DNA of 33,025 nt from Candidatus Bathyarchaeota archaeon (GCA_021158125.1 JAGGVF010000006.1:114938-147962); one strand, 5' to 3'. Shown: positions 8,673 to 16,405, counted from the first letter of the stretch. Notes: generated from the sequence alone by a model not told the origin. Numbers and translations are program-made.

Positions 8673-8681
8673 TTATAAAAA
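8673..8681 (+). promoter_or_regulatory. TATA box for the class III aminotransferase gene
   Basis: TTATAAAAA lies about 50 bases before the start codon. Archaeal transcription would begin near 8700-8705, giving a short leader that still includes the GAGGTG ribosome-binding site at 8711-8716. Confidence 0.55.
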
Positions 8682-8722
8682 GCACTTTGCATTAGACATT
8701 AGTCTCCAGCGAGGTGGACCAA

Positions 8723-10069
8723 TTGAATGAGTATCCTAAAATAGTTGTGAGGCCTCCGGGGCCAAAAGCACGTGAACTCTTAGAGAAAGATGAGAAGTTA
8801 ATTTCCCCGTCGTATGTGCGGTTCTATCCTCTTGTTGTCGAGTCATGCAGTGGTTGTATTGTACGAGACGTCGACGGAAACGAGTACATAGACTTTAATT
8901 CAGGCTTAGTCTGCATGAACGTTGGCCATAACCATCCGAAGGTAATCAGCGCCATCAGAAAACAGTTAGAAAGGTTTCTGCACTACTCTAACACCGACTT
9001 CTATTACAGAGAAGTGGTAGACTTAGCTGAAAAACTATGTGAAATCACACCTGGAAAATTTGAGAAAAAGGTTTACTATGGAAACAGCGGAACAGAGGCA
9101 GTTGAGGCGGCAATAAAACTTGCCAAATGGCACACTCGAAAGCTACGGTTTATAGGTTTTATAAGTGCGTTCCACGGAAGAACCACAGGCTCGTTATCTT
9201 TTACAGCCAGCAAAACTGTCCAGCGGAGATACTTCTTCCCATTAATGCCAGGCGTAACACATGTTCCATACCCCTACTGTTATAGATGCCCCTTTAAACA
9301 GACATTTCCAGACTGCAACTACTGGTGCATAGACTTCATAGACGAGTACGTTCTACAGAAGTATGTTCCGCCAGAAGAGGTTGCAGCCATACTGTTCGAG
9401 CCAATACAGGGTGAAGGCGGCTACGTTGTGCCTCCAGACGGATATTTCCAACGCTTAAAGAAACTTGCTGACAAGTATGGAATCTTACTTATTGACGATG
9501 AGGTTCAGGCTGGTATGGGTAGAACTGGAAGGTGGTTTGCAATAGAGCACTGGGGCGTTGAACCTGACATAATCTGCATGGCCAAAGCATTAGCCTCAGG
9601 CTTACCTCTCGGTGCAATAGTAGCCAGAGCCAACGTAATGGACTGGGAAGGCGGCTCCCACGCAAGCACTTTCGGAGGAAACCCCCTCTCATGCGTCGCA
9701 GCCGCGGCGGTCATCGACACGATTAAGGAGCAAAACCTACTAGAAAACGCGGCTAGACAAGGCAATTACATCATGAAGAGGTTCAGAGAACTAGCAGAAC
9801 AAAGCGAAATAATTGGGGACGTACGCGGAAAAGGCCTAATGATAGGCGTAGAAATAGTCGAAGACAAGGGTTCAAAGAAGCCCGCGCCGAATCTTGCAAA
9901 GGAAATTATGATGAGAAGCTGGAAGCGAGGCGTAGCAATAATCACATGCGGAATCTCAACCTTAAGAATAGCCCCTCCACTAATAATAACCCGCGAACTC
10001 ATAGACGCAGCCATGGAAATAGTCGAAGACACAATAAGAGAGGTTGAAAAGGAAAAATCCACCATCTGA
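8723..10069 (+). CDS. Class III PLP-dependent aminotransferase (or amino acid racemase of the same fold)
   Basis: A fold-type I PLP enzyme of about 448 residues in the ornithine/GABA aminotransferase group. Visible marks: VRDVDGNEYIDFNSGL, the phosphate loop GNSGTEAVEAAIKLA, the Gly-Arg after FHG, LFEPIQGEGGYVVPP, LIDDEVQAGMGRTG with the PLP-pyridine Asp, and the Schiff-base lysine in MAKALASGLPLGA. In Thermococcales close relatives are broad amino acid racemases rather than transaminases, so the substrate is open. An in-frame GTG at 8714 is part of the GAGGTG ribosome-binding site; the TTG at 8723, six bases after it, is the likely start. Ends convergently with the magnesium transporter gene, 11 bases apart. 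Confidence 0.9.
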   Translation: MNEYPKIVVRPPGPKARELLEKDEKLISPSYVRFYPLVVESCSGCIVRDVDGNEYIDFNSGLVCMNVGHNHPKVISAIRKQLERFLHYSNTDFYYREVVDLAEKLCEITPGKFEKKVYYGNSGTEAVEAAIKLAKWHTRKLRFIGFISAFHGRTTGSLSFTASKTVQRRYFFPLMPGVTHVPYPYCYRCPFKQTFPDCNYWCIDFIDEYVLQKYVPPEEVAAILFEPIQGEGGYVVPPDGYFQRLKKLADKYGILLIDDEVQAGMGRTGRWFAIEHWGVEPDIICMAKALASGLPLGAIVARANVMDWEGGSHASTFGGNPLSCVAAAAVIDTIKEQNLLENAARQGNYIMKRFRELAEQSEIIGDVRGKGLMIGVEIVEDKGSKKPAPNLAKEIMMRSWKRGVAIITCGISTLRIAPPLIITRELIDAAMEIVEDTIREVEKEKSTI

Positions 10070-10080
10070 CTTTTCTCTCA

Positions 10081-11295
10081 TCAAACCGTATAAAACAGAA
10101 TTATCAGAGAAGTCAACGTTAATGTTAGCAACGTATCAGTTAGGGCTGTTTCCAAGGGAATAACGAAGTTATCAGGGTCTAATCCTCTCTTGAAAGTCAG
10201 AATAGCTACTAGGAAGGATATTGCTATCATTACTGGAAATATTAGGTTAAATGATGCTAGAGGTAATAGAAAGGAGAAGAAGTTTCTCCCTGGGAGATAA
10301 GCGATAAAACCGTAAACTATGTAGTAGATGGTTGATGAAAGCCATAATTGTGCTAAATCTTTAATCTGTCTCGTTAAATGAGAGAATTTGCTTTCAAGGG
10401 TTCCTATAAAAAGCTTGGTTGTCGAGATTGAGCCGAAAATTGCCACAGAATCTCCAAGGGTATCTATTAAGGCAGGATAGATTATGAGAACTTCTGGAAG
10501 GGCTTCAAGTTTACTCTTTATATGCGATAACGAATAGCCAGAAACGGTAGCTACTAAAGTGACCGCAATTATAGTCAAGGATGCTTCCCTTAATGTTCTC
10601 CAATACTCTGATTGCGCCCTAAAAATGTAGGCTAGTATCCCGGCCAAAATTATGGTAACTATGCCTGCCACGTAAATAATTGTCCGTCCAGCCGGAAGCC
10701 AGAAAGCCATGTAAAGAGCAATTAGATATGAAATTGTAGCCCATATGTCCGCCAGTGTAGACGATATAGGGTAAAGGATAGCGTCTGGGTCTAGTCCGCG
10801 TTTAAAAGCTATAAAGCCTATCATGGACGTGGCTGGAACAGTTAGGAGCATGGTTATAGCTTGAGCAGTTATACATGTTGAAAATATGAGTGGCAATTCG
10901 CTTGGCAGTGCGCCCGTAACTATAAAAGCCATAGTACTCATAATGAAACTGCCAATCAAGGATAGGGAAAGAAGCGAAGAAGCAATGGCATAATAATATC
11001 GCGTATTTTTTGTCAAGCTGGGCTTTATTAACTCTACGTGAAGACCCGTGCTGAGCCTTCCAGCCAATACGCCGTTTAGGGCTCCACGTCCAGTAAGAAC
11101 TATCGGGTAGATAGCTATTGCCCAGCTTTTAAGAAATATAAGAGTTGCATAGTATCCGATGAAGCTGCCAGCGATTAATCCGCCCAAATCGAAGCTTAAG
11201 GAGAAAAAGGATTCAGTAAAAACTCTAAATTTCCTTTCTACCTTCTCCTCTCCGGAGTTTAGTGTTTCCGCTTGCATATTGTTGTGAACTTTCAT
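10081..11295 (-). CDS. MgtE/SLC41-type divalent cation (Mg2+) transporter, two-repeat form without sensor domains
   Basis: About 404 residues with some ten membrane helices in two homologous halves. Each half has the MgtE membrane-domain signature: YPIVLTGRGALNGVLAGRLS then KRGLDPDAILYPISSTLAD in half one; YPALIDTLGDSVAIFGSIS then KRGLDPDNFVIPLETALTD in half two. Each GLDPD...P...D motif belongs to the ion path of MgtE. Bacterial MgtE is a dimer of single-repeat chains with cytoplasmic N and CBS magnesium sensors; here both repeats are fused and no sensor domain exists. The frame stays open to a GTG at 11304, but that GTG belongs to an AAGGTG ribosome-binding site six bases before the ATG at 11295. 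Divergent from two PhoU/TrkA_C genes that may act as its regulators. Confidence 0.87.
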   Translation of the reverse strand: MKVHNNMQAETLNSGEEKVERKFRVFTESFFSLSFDLGGLIAGSFIGYYATLIFLKSWAIAIYPIVLTGRGALNGVLAGRLSTGLHVELIKPSLTKNTRYYYAIASSLLSLSLIGSFIMSTMAFIVTGALPSELPLIFSTCITAQAITMLLTVPATSMIGFIAFKRGLDPDAILYPISSTLADIWATISYLIALYMAFWLPAGRTIIYVAGIVTIILAGILAYIFRAQSEYWRTLREASLTIIAVTLVATVSGYSLSHIKSKLEALPEVLIIYPALIDTLGDSVAIFGSISTTKLFIGTLESKFSHLTRQIKDLAQLWLSSTIYYIVYGFIAYLPGRNFFSFLLPLASFNLIFPVMIAISFLVAILTFKRGLDPDNFVIPLETALTDTLLTLTLTSLIILFYTV

Positions 11296-11371
11296 CGTTT
11301 CCACCTTCCACTTGTTGCACCTCCATCTTGCTCCGGAGAGGAGACGAACTCCAGTTGTTACATCGGAGCAA
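11244..11371 (-). promoter_or_regulatory. Candidate switch-like RNA leader of the Mg transporter gene (alternative stem-loops)
   Basis: On the minus-strand transcript three segments can pair in two exclusive ways. Segment A (11371-11364, TTGCTCCG) matches the 3' part of segment B (11344-11328) with eight perfect pairs; a 4-bp inner stem (11349-11352 with 11340-11343) sits within the loop. Segment B (14 bases, 11344-11331) also pairs perfectly with segment C (11257-11244), which lies inside the coding region, enclosing the ribosome-binding sites and start codon in the loop. A transcript starting near 11373, as placed by the TATA box, would begin with segment A. The pairings are read from the sequence; a regulatory role is inferred. 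Confidence 0.45.
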
Positions 11372-11393
11372 ATGAAGGTTTTAGCTCACTCTA

Positions 11394-11404
11394 CAATTAT
11401 AATC
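11394..11404 (-). promoter_or_regulatory. TATA box for the Mg transporter gene
   Basis: On the minus strand GATTATAATTG lies about 100 bases before the start codon. Transcription about 25 bases downstream would begin near 11373, just before the paired leader segments, leaving an untranslated leader of roughly 78 bases. Confidence 0.5.
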
Positions 11405-11435
11405 TTTTCGTCGGTTTAGCCCTCCCGGAAAGCAT

Positions 11436-11458
11436 AAAGATTTATTTGGCAAATCTTT
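11436..11458 (+). promoter_or_regulatory. Perfect 8+7+8 bp inverted repeat at the promoter of the PhoU/TrkA_C pair
   Basis: AAAGATTT (11436-11443) and AAATCTTT (11451-11458) are exact inverted copies separated by seven bases (ATTTGGC). The dyad lies 60-83 bases before the first PhoU/TrkA_C start and overlaps the AT-rich stretch most likely to be its TATA box, so a bound protein would block the promoter. It has no T-tract and is too far from mgtE to act as its terminator. Confidence 0.45.
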
Positions 11459-11480
11459 GAACTCTACTAGTGTCTATGAA

Positions 11481-11495
11481 AGGGTTGAGAACCCT
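11481..11495 (+). promoter_or_regulatory. Short perfect stem-loop in the leader of the first PhoU/TrkA_C gene
   Basis: AGGGTT (11481-11486), a GAG loop and AACCCT (11490-11495) form a six-pair stem 23 bases before the ATG at 11519. It would be in the leader if transcription starts near 11465-11470. No ribosome-binding site is occluded directly. Confidence 0.3.
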
Positions 11496-11518
11496 CCACT
11501 CTGGGAGCTTCTACATCT

Positions 11519-12130
11519 ATGACTGAATTCGAAAAAATTGAATATAAACCCGTGTCAGTCCGAGAACTGCTAACTGAAATGAAAGATACCTCCGAGCTAA
11601 TGATAGACTTAGCGTACTCAGCCGCACTTTTCCACAGCAAAGAACTAGCCGAGGAAGTACTAGAACTCGAAAGTTACATTGACACGCTGGTGTACTTGCT
11701 TAACATGAACGCCATGCTTGCCGCCAGAGACGCTGAAGACGCAGAAGCTCTAGTAAGCGTAACAGTAGTTGCAAACGCAACCGACAAAATATCAGATGCA
11801 GCAGCCGACATGGCAACCATAGTGCTCAGAAATATAGGCATACACCCACTAATCCGAGAAGCCTTCCAAAAAGTTGAAGAACACCTAACAAGGGTTAAAG
11901 TCAAATCCCGCTCTTTCTTCGTGGACAAAACAGTAGGAGAACTGAAACTCGCCCCAAGAATAGGCGTAGACGTCATCGCCATTCGAAGAGGAAAAAAATG
12001 GATACTGGACCCAGAAGAAGACGAGGTAATACGAGAAGGCGACATCCTAATTGCAAGAGGCGCTCCAGCCGGCATAGAAGAATTTGAAGAAGCAGCAGAG
12101 GGAAAAATCGAAAAACTGGAGGAAGAATAA
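11519..12130 (+). CDS. PhoU + TrkA_C (RCK_C) domain protein (COG3273 type), first copy
   Basis: A 203-residue soluble protein with two parts: a helical PhoU-like region (about residues 12-115, with TSELMIDLAYSAALFHSKE) and a TrkA_C/RCK_C ligand-binding domain (about 125-195, ending GDILIARGAP). TrkA_C domains sense small ligands and control cation channels. No nucleotide-binding TrkA_N domain or membrane helix is present. Archaeal genes of this type often sit beside MgtE-like transporters, so a role in gating or sensing for the divergent transporter is likely but inferred. The second copy begins five bases after the stop. Confidence 0.85.
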   Translation: MTEFEKIEYKPVSVRELLTEMKDTSELMIDLAYSAALFHSKELAEEVLELESYIDTLVYLLNMNAMLAARDAEDAEALVSVTVVANATDKISDAAADMATIVLRNIGIHPLIREAFQKVEEHLTRVKVKSRSFFVDKTVGELKLAPRIGVDVIAIRRGKKWILDPEEDEVIREGDILIARGAPAGIEEFEEAAEGKIEKLEEE

Positions 12131-12134
12131 CGCA

Positions 12135-12710
12135 ATGACAATTCCTAAAAAAGTATCCCAAGAAATCATTAAGAAACTTGCGGAGTTAAAGGACACTTCC
12201 GAACTTATGTTGGACCTGGCTTATTCCGCTTTACTTTTAAACAGCAAGGAACTAGCTGAAGAAGTTGAACAACTTGAAGAACACATGGACGACCTACACA
12301 CAGAGTTCGAACTTCTAGTCCTTTCAAGCGGATTCTCACCAAAAGAATCCAAAGACTTTCTAGGCCTAATACGCCTAGGAGTAGTAACCGAAAAAATCGC
12401 TGACGCAGCAGCTCAAATAGCCGAAGTGGTTCTCAGAGGCCTAAAACCACATCCAATCCTAAAAATGGTAATCGAAGAGGCAGAAGAAACAGTTACAAGA
12501 GTACAAGTAACAGAAAATTCCCCCCTCATAGGAAAAACTCTGCGAGAAGCTGAAATCCCAGAAAAAACCGGAATGTGGGTCCTAGTAATCAGAAGAGGAA
12601 AAAAATGGATAAGACCCAGACCAAACACAAAAATTCAAGCAGGAGACATACTAATAGCTTCAGGCTACGCAGAAGGAGAAGAAGACCTAACAAAACTAGC
12701 AACAATGTAA
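12135..12710 (+). CDS. PhoU + TrkA_C domain protein (COG3273 type), second copy
   Basis: A 191-residue paralogue of the preceding gene: LKDTSELMLDLAYSALLLNS matches its neighbour, and the same RRGKKWI and GDILIAS segments mark the TrkA_C half. The frame is open back to 12084, but GGAGGAA at 12118-12124 followed ten bases later by ATG at 12135 fixes the start, making the gene follow the first copy without overlap. The pair looks like an old tandem duplication that may form a heterodimer. The gene ends just before tRNA-Val on the other strand. Confidence 0.85.
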   Translation: MTIPKKVSQEIIKKLAELKDTSELMLDLAYSALLLNSKELAEEVEQLEEHMDDLHTEFELLVLSSGFSPKESKDFLGLIRLGVVTEKIADAAAQIAEVVLRGLKPHPILKMVIEEAEETVTRVQVTENSPLIGKTLREAEIPEKTGMWVLVIRRGKKWIRPRPNTKIQAGDILIASGYAEGEEDLTKLATM

Positions 12711-12733
12711 ACACAGAATTAAAACCCGAAAAT

Positions 12734-12810
12734 TGGTGGGCCGGGCCGGACTTGAACCGGCGACCTTCGCCGCGTCAGGGCGATGTCCTACCACGCTAGA
12801 CGACCGGCCC
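12734..12810 (-). tRNA. tRNA-Val (GAC anticodon)
   Basis: On the minus strand the 7-bp acceptor stem GGGCCGG/CCGGCCC, D arm, anticodon stem TCGCC/GGCGA, loop CTGACGC (anticodon GAC) and T arm GCCGG-TTCAAGT-CCGGC fold without mismatch. The discriminator is A and the CCA end is encoded. No intron. A near-identical tRNA-Val with anticodon CAC lies at 18311-18387. Confidence 0.96.
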
Positions 12811-12830
12811 TGTTTATGGTTGTTCAGATA

Positions 12831-13514
12831 TTATTCTTTTGGCTTATTTATTTTTGTTTTTGGCTTCCGTATTTTTGGCAGGAATCTTCCAACTTTTCTT
12901 TGGTACTGTTTGTATTCGTCTCTGAACCTTTTGATAAGCATATATTCCTCTAGCTCTGTTAGCTTTACATAACCTGGAATTGCAAAGATTGGCAATAGTG
13001 TCAAGAGGTTTGGCCATAGAGAAAATAGGCCTATGAACATTAGGAAGTAGCTTAGGTAAGCTGGGTGCCTAACCAACGCGTAGGGGCCCCAAGTCACCAG
13101 TTTATGATTTTTACGCATGTCCCATGAAGTTGCGTAGCGCCCCCTTGCGATTACACTCCAATCAAAAAGTAAAAAACCAGACAAGATTAGGCCCAGTCCA
13201 AAATAGTGCAAAATGAAGTCGAAGGGAAAACTGAACCTAATTAAAATATCGCCTAGCTTCTCGAAAACTTCGAAAAATATGAGAAATGGATAAATTGTTA
13301 CTGTAAACCAGAAGATAAGAGTGAAGGAGGCAGTAATTCCCAGCATAAAGCTTTTGGGCAAATTTTCTTCTTCATTGTTTTGAGCTTTAAGGCTTTCAGT
13401 TTTTCTGTAAAACTTTTTCGATTTTATAAGATTCCAAAGGTTAATTAAGTAAAATGTTAAGACACAAATTAAAATCACAACTGCGGATATTATTCTAAAC
13501 ATTATCAAGTTCAC
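12831..13514 (-). CDS. ICMT/PEMT-family membrane methyltransferase
   Basis: A 227-residue membrane protein with about five helices. The C-terminal half has the family marks of isoprenylcysteine carboxyl methyltransferase-like enzymes: LVTWGPYALVRHPAYLSYF, a Trp-Pro hairpin (FSLWPN), ELEEYMLIKRF and YQRKVGRFLP. Such enzymes transfer a methyl group from S-adenosylmethionine to a lipid or prenyl substrate; the acceptor in archaea is unknown. The frame opens with GTG at 13514; an ATG at 13502 is four codons in. No ribosome-binding site is clear for either, so a leaderless transcript is possible. Divergent from the DUF1614 gene, with an AT-rich palindrome in the shared promoter region. Confidence 0.8.
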   Translation of the reverse strand: MNLIMFRIISAVVILICVLTFYLINLWNLIKSKKFYRKTESLKAQNNEEENLPKSFMLGITASFTLIFWFTVTIYPFLIFFEVFEKLGDILIRFSFPFDFILHYFGLGLILSGFLLFDWSVIARGRYATSWDMRKNHKLVTWGPYALVRHPAYLSYFLMFIGLFSLWPNLLTLLPIFAIPGYVKLTELEEYMLIKRFRDEYKQYQRKVGRFLPKIRKPKTKINKPKE

Positions 13515-13569
13515 ATCAAGACAATTTATGTGAACATAGTAGGATTCGAAAATTAATTTTTATGGTTGT

Positions 13570-13578
13570 CTTATAAAT
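13570..13578 (+). promoter_or_regulatory. TATA box for the DUF1614 gene
   Basis: CTTATAAAT lies about 70 bases before the ATG, predicting a start near 13600 and a leader that includes GAGGTTT as the ribosome-binding site. Confidence 0.5.
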
Positions 13579-13642
13579 AGCGTCTAGAGTTATATGTGTA
13601 AAGGTTAGCTTTAAGAGAATCCGAAAAGTTGAGGTTTAGCTG

Positions 13643-14401
13643 ATGGGTGATGAAGAAGGAAGATATGAGCTTTCACGGCTAATATTTCGTCCATTTTCCA
13701 TTCTTTACTTTTTAATGATTCTTTTTTGGACTATTTTGCTTCTTCCATTTTTCTTTTTGATGGGCCGTGTGTTTATAAGGTTTCTTGGGCTTCCGCCTTT
13801 CTTCACTTTTGCGGTTTTCATGTTTTCGCTTTTTGGAAGTCATATCAACATCCCAATCACGGAGATTGTTTCAACTGAGCCGGTTTTGGCTGTAAGGCAA
13901 GTTACCTTTTTCGGAGTTAGCTGGTTTGTTCCTGAATTTGATGTTAGGAAGCGGAAGACAATTGTAGCCGTTAATGTAGGCGGAGCACTTGTCCCTTTAC
14001 TTGTCTCAATTTATCTTTTAGCTTTCACTGTGCCAAGCCAAGAGCAGAATTTGTTCATTGCATATGCCAAAATATTTTTGGCTTTAATATTCATAACTGT
14101 GATTGTTCATGCAGTTGCAAGGCCAATTAGAGGTTTAGGAATAGCTACTCCGGCTTTTCTACCGCCTTTCATTACTGCCTTAACATCTCTTGCCCTATAC
14201 TCCCTATATGTGCCGACTAATCCGTTTATAATAGCCTATGTTTCCGGCACTCTCGGCACTCTAATCGGAGCTGACATTTTAAACCTAGATAAGGTTTCAA
14301 AGCTTGGGGCTCCTCTAGTGAGCATTGGCGGAGCTGGAACTTTCGATGGAATCTATTTAACTGGTTTAATGTCTGTTTTTCTAGTATTGATTCTCATTTA
14401 G
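13643..14401 (+). CDS. DUF1614 family membrane protein
   Basis: A 252-residue protein with about seven membrane helices and the DUF1614 pattern: GSHINIPITEI, VAVNVGGALVPLLVS, ARPIRGLGIATPAFLPP, SGTLGTLIGADILNL and SIGGAGTFDGIYLTG near the C-terminus. The conserved Asn, Asp and Gly-rich segments within helices suggest a transporter or membrane enzyme, but no function is established. The start at 13643 has GAGGTTT seven bases upstream. Confidence 0.87.
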   Translation: MGDEEGRYELSRLIFRPFSILYFLMILFWTILLLPFFFLMGRVFIRFLGLPPFFTFAVFMFSLFGSHINIPITEIVSTEPVLAVRQVTFFGVSWFVPEFDVRKRKTIVAVNVGGALVPLLVSIYLLAFTVPSQEQNLFIAYAKIFLALIFITVIVHAVARPIRGLGIATPAFLPPFITALTSLALYSLYVPTNPFIIAYVSGTLGTLIGADILNLDKVSKLGAPLVSIGGAGTFDGIYLTGLMSVFLVLILI

Positions 14402-14437
14402 TTTTTAGCTTCAATATTTTCAGTTCATAACAATTTA

Positions 14438-16120
14438 TTGCCATTTATGTTAAGTCTTCTAGCGGACAGTTTCAAAATGAAGGCGCATTGTCTCCAAAAG
14501 CTGTGCAGAAAACTACCCTTTACGCTAGCTTTAACTTTGCTCATCTTCATGTTTAATTTCTCTTCGGCCCCTTTCAGAACAGCTAGAGGGTTGTCAGAAT
14601 ACGACAAGTATGTTCATAACTTTATTAACAGTTCTACCCGTGGAAACTGGACTTTTGTTGAAAAACCCATGTTTCCAGTATACTTTAATGAGTCTCAAAT
14701 TCCAGTTGGCTCTAACTGGACTATTGTTTGCCCCTTAGTTGCTAATCACACCTATCACATATACTGCTACGGTAAATGGATAGATTATGGGCCTAATCCA
14801 TTAACGGACTATGACATTTACGTTTACAATCCGTTGGGAGAACTTGAAGGGTATCATACAGAGTCAGCTGGTCTCCCAGAACATTTGGGAACAACCGTGG
14901 ATGAGCCGTTCTTCACACCGAAATATTCTGGAAATTACAGCTTTGTTATAAGGAATGACCCTAGAGAAAGCAATTCATCAGAACAAGCAACTTTCATGAT
15001 AATGGAAGATGTTGAATGCAATGAATGGCACGAAGTTTTCATAGAAGGAAAAAGAAATAACGAGTCAGTCTTCCATACTGCCTGGGCCTTCGAATTTTTC
15101 ACTGAAAGCCAGCATATTGAAGTTTGGATTAAGATTCCGGAAACCCTCGACATGTATGAGGCTAGGCTTTACTTGATGGCCAATCCGGAAGCGGGAATGG
15201 GAGAAACGCTTAATGGAGTTCCGCTTGCTTGGGAGCAAGGCCTCTACGGCGAGGCCTCCGGACTGTATGGTGGATACAACCTTGAAAGCCGAGGGTTTAG
15301 GGGAGTTGCCTATGCAAGCTGCGAATTTTATGGACAAGACATGCTAATAAACCACACTTCGTCGGCAAAGGGCAAATTTCTTTATCATCTAGTTCTAATA
15401 GGCGAAGAAGGAGCTGGAACAGTAAAATTTCTCGTTAAAACACAATTTGGAAACGCATGTCTAAAACCAGTTAATCCACCGTTGCGAGTATATCCAGAAA
15501 ACGAAACAAAACTTACCTTCATGTCAAATTCCACGGACATAAAAAACGCAACATTATATTACTCAACTAACAATTGGAACAACTTTACAGCCATAAACAT
15601 GCAACTAATCGACAACCGAACATGCACAGCAACCATTCCAAATCAGCCAGCTGGAACAACTGTTCATTATCGTGTTGAAGCCACAGACATCCTAGAAAAT
15701 CTTCTAACGTATTCTGGAAATTATACGGTTAAGTATGCCTCTACGCTTAGCTTAAACCTAACACGGGAGGCAGTAACAATAGGTGAAAACATAACCTTAA
15801 CCGGATTTGTTTCTCCAGCAGCCGAAAACTTGCCCATAACCCTAATTTACGCTTCTACTAACGGAACGTTTCAGCAGACAGTCTATACATTAGCTAACGG
15901 AACATTCAAAGCCAGCTTTAAACCCAAAAGCGAAGGCGAATGGACGGTTCAAGCAATATTTAATGGAAACAATATGCTATATGGAAATTCAAGCAGAATC
16001 CTAAAATTCAAGGTTGAACCTCCGTCATTTTTAAGCAGATACTCAATCTACATTTTCGCCGGTATCGGCGCAGTAGCATGCATAGCCGCAGTAATATATG
16101 TTAAAAAATTTAGGGAATAA
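14438..16120 (+). CDS. Secreted, membrane-anchored surface protein with Ig-like domains
   Basis: Up to 560 residues. A signal-like hydrophobic stretch (FTLALTLLIFMFNF) follows basic residues near the N-terminus; a C-terminal helix (YIFAGIGAVACIAAVIYV) and basic tail anchor the chain in the membrane. The exterior part has about twenty N-X-S/T sequons, as in archaeal S-layer-associated proteins. Residues ~60-200 resemble a beta-sandwich cell-surface domain, ~345-425 an FN3/Ig-like module (YYSTNNWNNF, GTTVHYRVEATD), and ~430-525 a second Ig-like module. Start is uncertain: TTG 14438, ATG 14447 and ATG 14477 are all in frame without a clear ribosome-binding site, and 14477 gives the neatest signal peptide. 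Function unknown. Confidence 0.75.
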   Translation: MPFMLSLLADSFKMKAHCLQKLCRKLPFTLALTLLIFMFNFSSAPFRTARGLSEYDKYVHNFINSSTRGNWTFVEKPMFPVYFNESQIPVGSNWTIVCPLVANHTYHIYCYGKWIDYGPNPLTDYDIYVYNPLGELEGYHTESAGLPEHLGTTVDEPFFTPKYSGNYSFVIRNDPRESNSSEQATFMIMEDVECNEWHEVFIEGKRNNESVFHTAWAFEFFTESQHIEVWIKIPETLDMYEARLYLMANPEAGMGETLNGVPLAWEQGLYGEASGLYGGYNLESRGFRGVAYASCEFYGQDMLINHTSSAKGKFLYHLVLIGEEGAGTVKFLVKTQFGNACLKPVNPPLRVYPENETKLTFMSNSTDIKNATLYYSTNNWNNFTAINMQLIDNRTCTATIPNQPAGTTVHYRVEATDILENLLTYSGNYTVKYASTLSLNLTREAVTIGENITLTGFVSPAAENLPITLIYASTNGTFQQTVYTLANGTFKASFKPKSEGEWTVQAIFNGNNMLYGNSSRILKFKVEPPSFLSRYSIYIFAGIGAVACIAAVIYVKKFRE

Positions 16121-16126
16121 GAAACG

Positions 16127-16133
16127 CTTATAG
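16127..16133 (+). promoter_or_regulatory. TATA box for tRNA-Ala
   Basis: CTTATAG with an AAACG BRE-like flank lies 45-51 bases before the mature tRNA 5' end, giving a predicted short leader of about 20 bases. Confidence 0.5.
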
Positions 16134-16177
16134 GTCTTCATCTGAACGTTAAGTTTTGAATGTATGAAGCCTAGGCT

Positions 16178-16255
16178 GGGCGGGTAGATCAGCCTGGAAT
16201 GATCGCGGCGTTGGCATCGCCGAGGTCGCGGGTTCAAATCCCGCCCCGTCCACCA
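16178..16255 (+). tRNA. tRNA-Ala (GGC anticodon)
   Basis: Acceptor GGGCGGG pairs with CCCGTCC and includes the G3:U70 wobble pair that identifies alanine tRNAs. The anticodon arm CGGCG-TTGGCAT-CGCCG gives GGC; the T arm GCGGG-TTCAAAT-CCCGC is perfect. Discriminator A and an encoded CCA follow. No intron. Confidence 0.97.
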
Positions 16256-16405
16256 CCCTAAAAATTAACATCTTTCAATGCGTTACTTGATTTATCAGAA
16301 ATTTGTATATAATCATTTTAGCTTTACCTAATAAATATTGGCAGCAAAAGGAGAGCGTTGATTTTGGAAAGAAAAATGCAAATTTAAATCTCATTACTCA
16401 CTCTA

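Noticed and set aside
12084-12134. Upstream extension of the second PhoU/TrkA_C gene
   Set aside because: The 17 extra residues are a shadow of the previous gene's end; the GGAGGAA and ATG at 12135 and homology with the first copy fix the start.
12575-12972. Two plus-strand open frames crossing tRNA-Val(GAC)
   Set aside because: They run through a perfect tRNA gene and over the PhoU/TrkA_C and methyltransferase genes; the peptide pattern comes from the tRNA sequence.
13552-13563. AT palindrome AAAATTAATTTT in the divergent promoter region
   Set aside because: Such AT-only palindromes are frequent by chance in archaeal promoters; nothing else supports an operator.
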